Notes: a model not told the origin generated them from the letters alone. Numbered from the stretch's first letter, positions 8,509 through 16,740 are shown. The stretch is 24,501 bases of DNA from UBA668 sp052034175 (GCA_052034175.1 JBPOIX010000104.1:1-24501), one strand, 5' to 3'. Made by a program: numbers and translations.

Positions 8509-8514
8509 AGGATA
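8509..8514 (-). promoter_or_regulatory. Leaderless -10 box of the ABC exporter gene
   Basis: TATCCT on the minus strand, 6 nt before the ATG at 8502. It is the mirror partner of the -10 box at 8533-8538; the two starts are only 42 nt apart. Confidence 0.65.
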
Positions 8515-8532
8515 CGGAGCGCAACGAACGCC

Positions 8533-8538
8533 TACGCT
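8533..8538 (+). promoter_or_regulatory. Leaderless -10 box of the first TAP-like hydrolase gene
   Basis: TACGCT, 6 nt before the ATG at 8545. Its polymerase footprint must overlap that of the divergent ABC exporter promoter. Confidence 0.65.
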
Positions 8539-8544
8539 CCGGCC

Positions 8545-10122
8545 ATGCACAGACGGACGGTCAGGTCATTCGCATTCGCGACCACGATGATGCTCGGATT
8601 CGCAGTGGCTGGCTGCGACAGCGACAGCGCCACGCCGGCGTCGTCCACCACGCCTGCCACCGATGCGCCGGTAGCCACCGACCCGCCACCGACCGACCCG
8701 CCCGCCACCGACCCGCCTGCCACCGACCCGCCCGACACGGTGGCCCCGGCGGCAATCGGCGAGATCGACTGGGAGGACCAGGGCGATGGCCTGCAGGACG
8801 GGTTCCTCGAGGTGCCGCTGGACTACGACGACCCCACCGCAGGCACGTTGAACCTGTACCTCGTGCGGCACAGCGCGGCGGACCCTGCAGCCCGCATCGG
8901 CAGCCTGCTCGTCAACCCCGGCGGCCCGGGCTTCGGCGGGAGTGGCTTGGCCTGGAGCGCCGAGTTCATCTACGGACAGGACCTGGTGGATCGCTTCGAC
9001 ATCATCGGCTGGGACCCGCGGGGCACCGGTTCCAGCGAGCCCTTCGTGGACTGCGTGGACGACTACGACCGCTACTTCGGGGTGGACTCCTCACCGGACG
9101 ACGCCGCCGAACGCGACGCGCTGATCGAGCTGGCAACCGAGTTCGGCGAGGGCTGCGTGGAACGCATGGGTGATGTGCTGCCCCACCTCAGCACGGAGAA
9201 CTCGGCGCGGGACATGGACGCCATCCGCCAGGCCGTGGGCGAGGAGACGATCAGCTACTTCGGGTTCAGCTACGGCAGCGAGCTCGGCGCCACCTGGGCC
9301 ACCATGTTCCCCGCCACCGTGCGCGCCGCCGTGCTCGACGGCGCGGTCGACCCCACCGTTCCCTACCTGGACCAGAACATCCAGCAGGCGGCCGGGTTCG
9401 AAGCCACGTTTGCCACCTTCCTCGCCGAGTGCAGCGCCGACCCCTCGTGCGCGTTCCACAACGGTGGCGACGCCGAGGGCGCGTTCGATGCGCTGGCCGC
9501 GGCAATGGACGCCGCACCCGCAGCCACCGAGGACGGCCGCCCCGCCGTCACCCACGGGGTGTTGATCACCGCCGTCTCGCAGGCGATGTACGGGGACTCG
9601 ATGTGGCCCGCGCTCGAACAGGCGCTGGCCGACCTGCAGGAGGGCGACGGCGACGGCATCCTCTCCCTGTACGACGAGTACTACGGCTACTACGGCGGCG
9701 GTTCGTGGGCCGACGACCTGGAGGCCTACTTCGCCATCGGCTGCCTGGACGACCCCGGCTCCACCGGGCCGGACGACCTGTATTCGCACGAGGCCGAGTT
9801 CGCTGCGGCCGCACCGCGGCTGGGCCGCAGCTGGATGCTGGAGCTCACGATCTGTTCGGTGTGGCCGATCGAGCCGGTGGCGCCGCTGGCGATCACCGGT
9901 GCCGGTGCCGGCCCGATCGTGGTGGTCGGCACCACTGGCGACGCCGCCACCCCCTTGGAGAGCACGCGCAACATGGCCGAGGCGTTGGAGGACGGCCACC
10001 TGGTGATCGTCGAGGCCAACCAGCACACGGCCTACGGGTTGACCTCCTGCGCGGACGACCTGATCGACGCCTACCTCGTCGACCCGACGACACCGCTGGA
10101 GGACGAGACCTTCTGCTCATGA
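8545..10122 (+). CDS. Secreted alpha/beta-hydrolase lipoprotein, TAP-like S33 peptidase (copy 1)
   Basis: A 525-aa exported lipoprotein (lipobox VAGC, Cys24) with a linker made of imperfect ATDPP repeats (43-63) and an alpha/beta-hydrolase domain of the tripeptidyl aminopeptidase/SlpD-SlpE type. The oxyanion region is VNPGGPGFGGSG (123-134). The predicted triad is Ser242 in GFSYGSELG, Asp466 in VGTTGDAATP and His494 in ANQHTAYG. Cys residues at 170, 204, 296 and 302 fit a secreted, disulphide-bonded enzyme. The family removes N-terminal peptides or hydrolyses esters outside the cell, so nutrient scavenging is likely but is inference. The start is ATG at 8545 with a leaderless promoter. A paralogue follows after 89 nt. 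The frame is open far upstream, but that part only shadows rmuC and the ABC gene. Confidence 0.92.
   Translation: MHRRTVRSFAFATTMMLGFAVAGCDSDSATPASSTTPATDAPVATDPPPTDPPATDPPATDPPDTVAPAAIGEIDWEDQGDGLQDGFLEVPLDYDDPTAGTLNLYLVRHSAADPAARIGSLLVNPGGPGFGGSGLAWSAEFIYGQDLVDRFDIIGWDPRGTGSSEPFVDCVDDYDRYFGVDSSPDDAAERDALIELATEFGEGCVERMGDVLPHLSTENSARDMDAIRQAVGEETISYFGFSYGSELGATWATMFPATVRAAVLDGAVDPTVPYLDQNIQQAAGFEATFATFLAECSADPSCAFHNGGDAEGAFDALAAAMDAAPAATEDGRPAVTHGVLITAVSQAMYGDSMWPALEQALADLQEGDGDGILSLYDEYYGYYGGGSWADDLEAYFAIGCLDDPGSTGPDDLYSHEAEFAAAAPRLGRSWMLELTICSVWPIEPVAPLAITGAGAGPIVVVGTTGDAATPLESTRNMAEALEDGHLVIVEANQHTAYGLTSCADDLIDAYLVDPTTPLEDETFCS
8671..8735 (+). repeat. Imperfect 15-bp tandem repeat in the linker of hydrolase copy 1
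   Basis: Repeated GCCACCGACCCGCC units encode ATDPP. This is ordinary coding low complexity for a wall-spanning linker; the paralogue lacks it. Confidence 0.7.
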
Positions 10123-10142
10123 CGGCCCGGTGCGGGCGCAGG

Positions 10143-10167
10143 CCGGGGGCTGCGGAGGAGCCCCCGG
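10143..10167 (+). terminator. GC-rich hairpin between the two hydrolase genes
   Basis: CCGGGGGCT and AGCCCCCGG form a perfect 9-bp stem around a 7-nt loop, 20 nt after the first hydrolase stop. There is no T-run; it could terminate transcription or cap the 3' end. The second gene has its own -10 box downstream. Confidence 0.5.
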
Positions 10168-10199
10168 TGGGCCGCCCCCATCCGTCCCTCGGCTCGGCG

Positions 10200-10205
10200 T
10201 AGCCT
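10200..10205 (+). promoter_or_regulatory. Leaderless -10 box of the second TAP-like hydrolase gene
   Basis: TAGCCT, 6 nt before the ATG at 10212. It indicates independent transcription from the first copy. Confidence 0.65.
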
Positions 10206-10211
10206 GGCGCG

Positions 10212-11702
10212 ATGCGCCGTTCCCCCGCCGCCCTCTCCCTTCCGCTGCTGGCCCTGGCATTGGCGGCCTGCACGGGCGACAGCCCGAAGGCAGTGTCCTC
10301 GGCGAGCACATCCGTCCCACTCACCGACGTCGGCCCCATCGAGTGGGAGGACTTCGGCGACGAGAGCAACGTGCAGACCGGCAGCATCGTCGTCCCGATC
10401 GACTACGACGACCCGTCGAAGGGCACGTTCGATCTGTTCATGGCCCGCCACACCGCCCCAGCCGCAACCCGTATCGGCAGCCTGCTGGTGAACCCTGGCG
10501 GCCCCGGCTTCGGCGGCAGCGACTTCGCCGTGTATGCCGAGCAGATCTACAGCGAGAAGCTGCTGGCACACTTCGACATCGTCGGCTGGGACCCTCGTGG
10601 CACGGGCCTCAGCGAACCGGCCATCGACTGCATCGACGACTACGACCACTACTTCGCCGGCCCCGACATCACGCCCGACGATGACGCCGAGCGGCAGGAG
10701 CTCATCGACCTCGCGGAAGAGTTCGCCACCAACTGCGCGCAGAACAACGCCACGATCCTCCCGTACATCACCACCAACAACACGGCACACGACATGGAGA
10801 TGATCCGCCAGGCACTTGGTGAGGCGAAGATCTCCTACTTCGGGTTCAGCTACGGCAGCGAGCTCGGTGCCACATGGGCCACCCTGTACCCCACCACTGT
10901 GCGCGCCGCCGTGCTCGACGGAGCGGCGGACCCGAACGCCGGGTTCATCGAGAGCGGCGTGCAGCAATCCGCAGGGTTCGAGGGCACGCTCACCACCTTC
11001 CTCGCCCAGTGCAGCGCCGACCCGACGTGCCAGTTCAACAACGACGGCGACGCCGAGGGTGCCTTCGACGCCCTGATGCTGGCCCTCGACGAGCAGCCGG
11101 TCCCGAGCGTGGACGGCCGGCCGGACGTGACGCGCGGTGTCGCGTTGGTGGCCGTGGCGAACGCGATGTACAGCCAGAGCTACTGGGACCAGTTGGAGTC
11201 CGCGTTGTCCAACGCCGAGTTCGGCGACGGCGCCGGCCTGCTCGACCTCTACGACCAGTACTACCAACGGCGCGCCGACGGCACCTACGACAACTCGCTG
11301 GAGGCCTTCCAGTCGATCGTGTGCATGGACGACCCCGAACGCCTCACCGTCGAGGAGGAAGACGCCAGCGCGCAGCAGTTCATCGCCGTGGCACCACGCT
11401 TCTCCCCCGGCACCACCGGCTCGTACTTCTGCACCTTCTTCCCGCCGAGCATCGACCCCCGCGCCACCACCACCGGCGCCGGTGCCGGCCCGATCCTGGT
11501 GATGGGCACCACCGGCGACCCCGCCACCCCGTTGTCCAGCACGGAAGCGATGGCCGACGCCCTGGAGGACGGCCGCCTGGTGATCGTGACCGCAGACCAG
11601 CACACCGGCTACGGCGTGAACCAGTGCGCGTTCGACGTGGTGGACGACTACCTCATCGACCCCGTCGCCAACGCCCCCGCCGACGGCACCCGCTGCGACT
11701 GA
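10212..11702 (+). CDS. Secreted alpha/beta-hydrolase lipoprotein, TAP-like S33 peptidase (copy 2)
   Basis: A 496-aa tandem paralogue of the preceding gene. The lipobox is LAAC (Cys20). The linker is short and lacks the Pro repeats of copy 1. The fold motifs match: VNPGGPGFGGSD (93-104), nucleophile Ser213 in GFSYGSELG, Asp436 in MGTTGDPATP and His464 in ADQHTGYG. Both copies share a 33-nt identical DNA block around the nucleophile, while N-terminal tails and the lid region (about 290-410) differ, for example SYFCTFFPPSIDPR against SWMLELTICSVWPIEP. Divergent lids suggest different substrates, which is inference. The gene ends 24 nt from the convergent propeller gene. Confidence 0.92.
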   Translation: MRRSPAALSLPLLALALAACTGDSPKAVSSASTSVPLTDVGPIEWEDFGDESNVQTGSIVVPIDYDDPSKGTFDLFMARHTAPAATRIGSLLVNPGGPGFGGSDFAVYAEQIYSEKLLAHFDIVGWDPRGTGLSEPAIDCIDDYDHYFAGPDITPDDDAERQELIDLAEEFATNCAQNNATILPYITTNNTAHDMEMIRQALGEAKISYFGFSYGSELGATWATLYPTTVRAAVLDGAADPNAGFIESGVQQSAGFEGTLTTFLAQCSADPTCQFNNDGDAEGAFDALMLALDEQPVPSVDGRPDVTRGVALVAVANAMYSQSYWDQLESALSNAEFGDGAGLLDLYDQYYQRRADGTYDNSLEAFQSIVCMDDPERLTVEEEDASAQQFIAVAPRFSPGTTGSYFCTFFPPSIDPRATTTGAGAGPILVMGTTGDPATPLSSTEAMADALEDGRLVIVTADQHTGYGVNQCAFDVVDDYLIDPVANAPADGTRCD

Positions 11703-11726
11703 GGCTGCCGGGTCGCCCTGCGAGCG

Positions 11727-13961
11727 TCAGAACGTCACCATCACGTCGAGCAGGAGATGCGCCGCGACCGCGGTGGTGAGGCACACGTTGCTCTCGGCGC
11801 TCAGCGCCACCGCGGCAACACCGGCGCGGTTCACGCCGCTCCCTGCCAGCACCGTCACTCCGTCGCCCGCGGTCGTGCAGTCCCACGCCTGTACCGCCCC
11901 GGTGGCGCCGGGCTGCACCGTCGTGATGTTGGCGATCACCGCCGTCGCCCCCGACGGCACGAGGTCGGCCAAGGCCACGGGCACGACGGAGCCGGCCCCG
12001 GGCTTGGGGCCGGTGCGGGTCTCCAGGGCCCGTTGGCTGACGGCCATGCGCGCCGGTAGGCCGGCCTCGTCCCACCAGCCGGCCACGTCGACCGCCAGGT
12101 GTGTGGACGCCGACGTGTACACGCACACCGCGCCCGCTGCGCCCAACGGCACGGTGGCCGAGTTCGCCACCGAATCGCCGGCCACGTAGTTCACGGTACT
12201 GGCCACCGGCATCGCCTGCCCGCAGGGCCACACGGTGACCCACCCCTTGGCGGCGGCCGCGGAGACGGAGACCGTCAGGGTCACCGCATCCACCCCGGCG
12301 GCGGGCACCCCGGCGGTGTCGGCCACCACGACCTCCATGGTGCTCCCCGCCGCAAGGGGCGCTCCAGGCGACACCGTCGTGTTCGCCACCCGGGTGGGTG
12401 GCACCACGTGCAGGCCGGCTGTCGCCGCGGCGTGGTACGAGCCCGTCACGTCGACGAGCACATCGGTGTCCACCGAGGCGTAGACGCAGAGGCGCTGCTG
12501 GGGGTCGAGGCGCACATGGACGCTGTTCGGGGTGTTCCGTCCCTGGGTCGTGTTGAGCACCGACGCCCACGGCATGCGTGCCCCGCACGGCCACGCCGTG
12601 AGGTAGCCGGTGGCCGCGGGGTTCACGGCGGTCACGGTGGCCACCGCCCCTACAGCCCCGGCGGCCACATACCCGGCCAGCGGCACGGTCAGCATCGCTC
12701 CGCCGCGCACCCGTTGCCCCGTTTGCCGGGTGTCGATGGCCCGCACGGGGGTGCGCGGCTCCAGGTGCAGCCCGTCCACGGGTGCGTCGGTGCGGAACGT
12801 CGGGAGCGGCATGGTGACGAACGAGGGCCGGTAGAGCGCGGCGTTGGCGTGCCACAGGCTGAGCGGTGCGCCGTTGGACCACGACACGACCAGCGAGCCG
12901 TTCTCCAGGTAGGGCAGCAGGTGCGCGTGGTAGATGCCGCACTGGCCGCACTTGCGTTCACCGACGATCCAGCGTGCCTGGTCCTGCTCCCAGGGCCCCC
13001 ACGGGTTGGGCGCCTTGTCCACGTACACCCACGCACCCCACCAGTCGTCGATCTTGGTGACGTTGACCCAGGTGTCGCCGAACCGTTGCACGTCCATCGG
13101 GTTCGCCGCGCCCCTGGTCATCAGCGGCCGCGCCGAGGCGGCGCCACCCCACGTCCCTCCTGTCCAGTACTCGGGCGTGAGGTCGAAGCGACCCTTCGGC
13201 ACGCGAGCCAGGTAGGTGTGCGGCATGCAGGCCGAGTCGAACTGGGCGGTGCTGTTGACGTTGTTGACGAACTGCCGGTAGCAGTGGCCGTAGAGGTACG
13301 AGTACTGGTCGTCGCTCGTGACGGACCACCCGAACAGGCGAGTGCCGGCGTCGGGTGCCCGGGTGAACGACAGCACCGCCAGGGTGGCCGGGTCGATGCG
13401 CGCCACCCACGTGCCCACCGGCACCGCGCCGTAGGCGGCGCCCGTGCCACGCGGGTTGTTCATCTCCGCCATGAACACCCACAGCGCGCCATCCGCGCCG
13501 ATCTCTCCGTCCATCGGCCAGAACCAGTGGCGCAGCGCGGTGGTCTGCGCGGACCCGATGTAGTTCTGCATGTTCGGCCCGCCGAGCACCGACCAGCACG
13601 CCCCGCTCTGCACCAGCCCGGCGTTGTGGGCGGCGGCCCCGAGGCTGTTGCGCAGGTCGTCGTCGGCGCTGAAGAAGACGTCCTGCAACAACCACAGAAA
13701 GCGTCCATCGGGCAGCGGGTAGACATGCTGGTAGTCGCCGCCGGCCACCCCGGTGACACCCGCGGCCGCGCCGATGTTCGGGTTGGCCCAGACGCCGTTC
13801 AGTTCGGCCGCGGTCAACTGCGCAGGGGTGCAGACGGCAGCGGCGGCCAGCTCCGGAGCCCGCCTCGAGCCCGCGAGCACGTTCGGGGCCATCGGGAGGA
13901 GGTGGGTGCCGAGGAGCAGGGTGGCGATGGCCATCACCCGTGGCCAGGCTCGACGCTGCAT
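11727..13961 (-). CDS. Large secreted protein: beta-propeller-like domain plus three C-terminal surface repeats
   Basis: A 744-aa exported protein. A signal peptide (about 1-31) precedes a DUF4185/DUF5005-like region (about 45-390) with YPLPDGRFLWLLQD, HNAGLVQ, WFWPMDGEIG and WVFMAEM, which looks like a glycosidase-type beta-propeller. Three diverged repeats of about 105-110 aa follow (399-509, 520-630, 640-744). The first two carry TxWPCG, MPxAS, N-x-V/A-x-V, LCVY or VCVY and VDVxG elements; the third is more degenerate (QAWDC, NVCLTT, LLLDV). Such repeats are common on surface proteins of Acidimicrobiia and probably act as wall or carbohydrate modules, though their role is unproven. The start is ATG at 13961; ATG at 13934 would still give a signal peptide. 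No Shine-Dalgarno or -10 box was recognised. Substrate is unknown. Confidence 0.85.
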   Translation of the reverse strand: MQRRAWPRVMAIATLLLGTHLLPMAPNVLAGSRRAPELAAAAVCTPAQLTAAELNGVWANPNIGAAAGVTGVAGGDYQHVYPLPDGRFLWLLQDVFFSADDDLRNSLGAAAHNAGLVQSGACWSVLGGPNMQNYIGSAQTTALRHWFWPMDGEIGADGALWVFMAEMNNPRGTGAAYGAVPVGTWVARIDPATLAVLSFTRAPDAGTRLFGWSVTSDDQYSYLYGHCYRQFVNNVNSTAQFDSACMPHTYLARVPKGRFDLTPEYWTGGTWGGAASARPLMTRGAANPMDVQRFGDTWVNVTKIDDWWGAWVYVDKAPNPWGPWEQDQARWIVGERKCGQCGIYHAHLLPYLENGSLVVSWSNGAPLSLWHANAALYRPSFVTMPLPTFRTDAPVDGLHLEPRTPVRAIDTRQTGQRVRGGAMLTVPLAGYVAAGAVGAVATVTAVNPAATGYLTAWPCGARMPWASVLNTTQGRNTPNSVHVRLDPQQRLCVYASVDTDVLVDVTGSYHAAATAGLHVVPPTRVANTTVSPGAPLAAGSTMEVVVADTAGVPAAGVDAVTLTVSVSAAAAKGWVTVWPCGQAMPVASTVNYVAGDSVANSATVPLGAAGAVCVYTSASTHLAVDVAGWWDEAGLPARMAVSQRALETRTGPKPGAGSVVPVALADLVPSGATAVIANITTVQPGATGAVQAWDCTTAGDGVTVLAGSGVNRAGVAAVALSAESNVCLTTAVAAHLLLDVMVTF

Positions 13962-14030
13962 GACAAGGGATCGGCCACGCGGCCCCAGGGCTTGAGCCCG
14001 CGCCGTGCGTGCCTGGCGGCGAAAACGGCC

Positions 14031-14054
14031 GATGCCGCCCCGAAGGGCGGCATC
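14031..14054 (-). terminator. Intrinsic terminator of tRNA-Ser(CGA)
   Basis: A perfect 10-bp stem (GATGCCGCCC with GGGCGGCATC) closed by a TTCG tetraloop on the minus strand, 6 nt after the tRNA CCA end. GGCCGTTTTC follows, giving a short T-run. Confidence 0.75.
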
Positions 14055-14060
14055 GCACGC

Positions 14061-14148
14061 TGGCGGAAGGAGAGGGATTTGAACCCTCGGAGGCTTGCAC
14101 CTCGCACGCTTTCGAGGCGTGTCCCTTTGGCCGCTCGGGCATCCTTCC
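14061..14148 (-). tRNA. tRNA-Ser (anticodon CGA)
   Basis: An 88-nt class II tRNA with the acceptor stem GGAAGGA/TCCTTCC, discriminator G and an encoded CCA. The anticodon stem is CACGC/GCGTG with loop CTCGAAA, giving anticodon CGA, which reads UCG serine codons. The long variable arm (GAGGTGCAAGCCTC) and the T-loop TTCAAAT are as expected. It lies divergent to the DUF4388-like gene. Confidence 0.96.
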
Positions 14149-14156
14149 GGGGCGGG

Positions 14157-14162
14157 AGGTTA
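14157..14162 (-). promoter_or_regulatory. -10 box of tRNA-Ser(CGA)
   Basis: TAACCT on the minus strand, 8 nt before the tRNA 5' end, so transcription would begin at or next to the mature 5' end. Confidence 0.5.
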
Positions 14163-14226
14163 GCGCCTTCGCACCGGCACGGCACCGGAGGGTTTCCGCG
14201 CAACGCGTCACCCCTGCTCACGCACG

Positions 14227-15495
14227 GTGAAGAAGCTCAAGATCGCGTCATGTCGTGCCGACAACGTTCCCGTGAAGGTGGACTTGTTCGGTGATGGCGC
14301 AACCCCAGCGCCCCGGCCTGCGTGGCAGGTGATCGAAGCCGCGCGTCGACAGTTCCTCACGGGCGAGCTGGTCCTGGCCACCGAGCCGCCCACCCATGTG
14401 TACCTGCGCGACGGCGACGTGTACTTCGCCGAGCGTTCCACCGACGGCGGCCTCGGCGTGCGCCTGCTCGTGGAGGGCGTGATCACTCGGGCACAGCTGC
14501 AGAAGGGCACCCTGCTGGTCAGCGGCACCGAGCACCTCGGCCGGCTGTTCGAGCGCGACCTGTCCATCGAGCGTGAACCGGTGGAGTTGTGCGTGGAGCT
14601 GATGACCGACGACGTGCTCGTCACCATCGCCGAGGACATCGTTCCCGACTACCGCCTCACCCTGTACCGCCGCCACGGCAGCGGCATCGACCGCTGGCTG
14701 CCACGCAAGGTCGAGGTGATCTCCCGGCTGGTGGAGCGCGCCGAACACGCCGACCCGGACGACCGCCTGCAGAAGATCCCGGCCCCGGTTCCAGGCCGCG
14801 CACCACTGAGCGCCCGCCCGATGGCCCCGATCTCCCCCGTGGTGGCGCCCGCCACGCCGGAGCCGCTGGCTGTGGCCCCGACCGCTGCCGTGGACGCACC
14901 GCCGCCGGCCGCGCCGGCCCCCGAGCAGGACGACGTCTCGACCCTGGCGACAACGACCGCGACAACGACCGCGGCCACGACCGCGGCCGCCGACGCCCCT
15001 GCCCCTGCTCTTCCACTCGCCCCTGCTGCTGCACCCGAGCCTGTCGTTGCCGCGGAGCCGATCCGGCTCTCGCTCGACATCGAGCCGGTCGCGGCCGAAG
15101 CCGCCCTGGCCGTGCCCGCCCCCTTCGAGCCGAGCCTGCTGCCGGCGGTCACCCCGCACCTGGCGGCCGAGCAGGCCTTCACTCCCATGCCGGCGGCGCC
15201 GAGCCCACTGTTGACGCCGCTGCCGCTGACCAGCCCGGCCAGCCTGCTGGAGACCTCGGCCCCCTTGACGCCGGCAGCCCTGCTGGAAGCCCCGACGATC
15301 GACGACGACGGCATCAGCCTGGCGCACTCCGCGGTCGAGGCGATCATGTCCACGGCCATCGCCGAGGAAGTGGCGGAGGCAGTGCGGCGGGCGCTGCAAG
15401 CAATCGACGCGGTCGCGACGCCGGTGGCCCCCGTGACCCCGGCGGACGTGCTGGGCAGCTACTCGCCCGAGCCGTCGCCCTCCGTCGGGACCTGA
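14227..15495 (+). CDS. DUF4388-like (PatA N-terminal type) protein with long Ala/Pro tail
   Basis: A 422-aa protein. Residues 35-160 resemble DUF4388/PatA N-terminal domains: a helix, FLTGELVLATEPPTHVYLRDGDVYFAE (43-69), GVRLLVEGVITRAQLQKG (77-94) and EHLGRLFERDLSIEREPVELCVELMTDDV (102-130). Such domains occur beside two-component, gliding and type IV pilus functions and are thought to mediate protein contacts. The rest (about 185-370) is disordered Ala/Pro/Thr, ending in a helix, AVEAIMSTAIAEEVAEAVRRALQAI. The GTG at 14227 starts the longest frame, but no ribosome site or -10 box supports it; GTG at 14272 is possible. The 3' end overlaps convergent tadA by 37 nt. Confidence 0.75.
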   Translation: MKKLKIASCRADNVPVKVDLFGDGATPAPRPAWQVIEAARRQFLTGELVLATEPPTHVYLRDGDVYFAERSTDGGLGVRLLVEGVITRAQLQKGTLLVSGTEHLGRLFERDLSIEREPVELCVELMTDDVLVTIAEDIVPDYRLTLYRRHGSGIDRWLPRKVEVISRLVERAEHADPDDRLQKIPAPVPGRAPLSARPMAPISPVVAPATPEPLAVAPTAAVDAPPPAAPAPEQDDVSTLATTTATTTAATTAAADAPAPALPLAPAAAPEPVVAAEPIRLSLDIEPVAAEAALAVPAPFEPSLLPAVTPHLAAEQAFTPMPAAPSPLLTPLPLTSPASLLETSAPLTPAALLEAPTIDDDGISLAHSAVEAIMSTAIAEEVAEAVRRALQAIDAVATPVAPVTPADVLGSYSPEPSPSVGT

Positions 15496-15965
15496 CCGCC
15501 CTTTCGGCGCGCGGCGAAGAAGCTCTTCAGCAGCGCCCCGCATTCCTCCGCCAGTACCCCGCCGTCCACGGGTGGTCGATGGTTCAAGCGGCTGTCCGTG
15601 CACACCTCGTACAAGCTGGCCACCGCGCCGGCCTTCGGGTCGGTGGCGCCGTACACCACCCTGCCGATGCGGCTGTTGACCAACGCCCCGGCACACATCA
15701 CGCACGGCTCCAGGGTCACGTACAGGGTGCAGTCCAGCAGCCGCCAGTGACCGACGATCTGCGACGCATCGCGCAGCGCGAGAACCTCTGCGTGGGCGGT
15801 CGGGTCGCCAGTGAGCTGGCGTTCGTTGTGGCGGCGCGCGATCACCTCACCGGCGCGCACCACCACCGCACCGATCGGCACGTCGCCATGCCCACCAGCG
15901 GCGATCGCCTCCTCCAGCGCCACGCGCATCGCGGCGTCGTCGGTGAGCGGCACGGCCTCGGTCAT
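15459..15965 (-). CDS. tadA: tRNA-specific adenosine deaminase (A34 to inosine)
   Basis: A 168-aa zinc deaminase that converts A34 of tRNA-Arg(ACG) to inosine. The zinc and catalytic motifs are complete: HAE (58-60, with Glu60 as proton shuttle) and PCVMC (87-91, Cys88 and Cys91), plus the GDPTAHAE and NSRIGRVVYGATDPKAGA regions typical of TadA. The start is ATG at 15965, since TAGCCT lies 7 nt upstream; the in-frame start 18 nt further up would cross that promoter. Its 3' end overlaps the end of the DUF4388-like gene. In many bacteria tadA sits beside tRNA-Ser and the SRP RNA gene, as it nearly does here. Confidence 0.95.
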   Translation of the reverse strand: MTEAVPLTDDAAMRVALEEAIAAGGHGDVPIGAVVVRAGEVIARRHNERQLTGDPTAHAEVLALRDASQIVGHWRLLDCTLYVTLEPCVMCAGALVNSRIGRVVYGATDPKAGAVASLYEVCTDSRLNHRPPVDGGVLAEECGALLKSFFAARRKGGQVPTEGDGSGE

Positions 15966-15972
15966 CGCCAGC

Positions 15973-15978
15973 AGGCTA
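15973..15978 (-). promoter_or_regulatory. Leaderless -10 box of tadA
   Basis: TAGCCT on the minus strand, 7 nt before the ATG at 15965. Confidence 0.6.
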
Positions 15979-16028
15979 CGCACACCGGCCCCTCCGCGAT
16001 CACCAAACGGGGTCGCTACCAGTTGGTT

Positions 16029-16727
16029 CTACCGGGCTGTCGTGAGGGTGCGTGCGGTGGGTGGAGGTGTGCCGAAGAGTTGTTCGAGGTCGTGGTCGCG
16101 TGCGGGGGTTCGGGTGATCCACGCTCGTTCTATGCGGTCGAGCCGGAACCAGCGTGCGGCTTCGCGGGTGTGGCAGTAGGCCATCAGGTACCAGTGGCCG
16201 CTGGTGAGCGCGAATCGGAGTGGGTCGACGAGGCGGTCGGTGACTGCGCCGCTGCCGGCGTGATAGCGGATGCGGACAACCAGGTTCTTGAGGATGGCTT
16301 GGTCCACGGTTCGTGCCGCGGAGGTCCGCACAGGGGTGTAGTTGGTCCATACGCGGGCGAGAACGTTGTCGATGTGTGGTGCGGCGTCGCGGCCCATAGC
16401 GGTGACGAGTTTGGTGAAGGCGCTCAGCCCTTCTGTCGCGAATGGCATGTTGCGGCTGAGGTGCAGCGCGACTGCGATCGCGGCGGCTTCGGTTGCGGTG
16501 AAGGTAAGGGGTGGCAGCGCTGCGGCTGATGCGAGGATGCGGTAGCCGCCGCCGTGACCGCCATCGCTCCAGATCGGTATCCCCGACTGTTGGAGTGCGC
16601 TGATGTCGCGTTTGATGGTGCGTGTGGTGACCTCGAAACGTGCCGCGAGGTTGCTCGAGGTGCGGCCGGCATCGCCAGCGAGTCGAAGCTCGTCGACGAT
16701 CGCGAAGAGGCGATCGGTGCGATTCAT
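16029..16727 (-). CDS. WYL-domain transcriptional regulator (YafY type)
   Basis: A 232-aa DNA-binding regulator. The N-terminal helix-turn-helix (about 1-60: TSSNLAARFEVTTRTIKRDISALQQSG, then GGHGGGYRI) is followed by a WYL domain (about 135-210) with GHWYLMAYCHTREAARWFRLDRIERA. WYL domains bind ligands or nucleic acids and switch the activity of many such regulators. ATG at 16727 is preceded by a good promoter. The gene diverges from a hydrolase gene across 66 bp that hold a perfect inverted repeat, so it probably controls both. Third codon positions look less GC-biased than in neighbouring genes, which hints at acquisition by transfer. The inducer is unknown. Confidence 0.92.
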   Translation of the reverse strand: MNRTDRLFAIVDELRLAGDAGRTSSNLAARFEVTTRTIKRDISALQQSGIPIWSDGGHGGGYRILASAAALPPLTFTATEAAAIAVALHLSRNMPFATEGLSAFTKLVTAMGRDAAPHIDNVLARVWTNYTPVRTSAARTVDQAILKNLVVRIRYHAGSGAVTDRLVDPLRFALTSGHWYLMAYCHTREAARWFRLDRIERAWITRTPARDHDLEQLFGTPPPTARTLTTAR

Positions 16728-16740
16728 AGTTTCGTGTTGG

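Noticed and set aside
6166..8544. An apparent 790-residue N-terminal extension of the first hydrolase
   Set aside because: It is the antisense of rmuC and the ABC exporter; the signal peptide and -10 box place the start at 8545.
8671..8735. Short tandem repeats considered as a CRISPR-like or regulatory array
   Set aside because: Units are 15 bp, contiguous and in frame, encoding a Pro/Thr linker.
12099..14294. A 731-residue frame antisense to the propeller protein and running through tRNA-Ser(CGA)
   Set aside because: His/Gly/Arg-rich shadow composition, and it crosses a tRNA gene.
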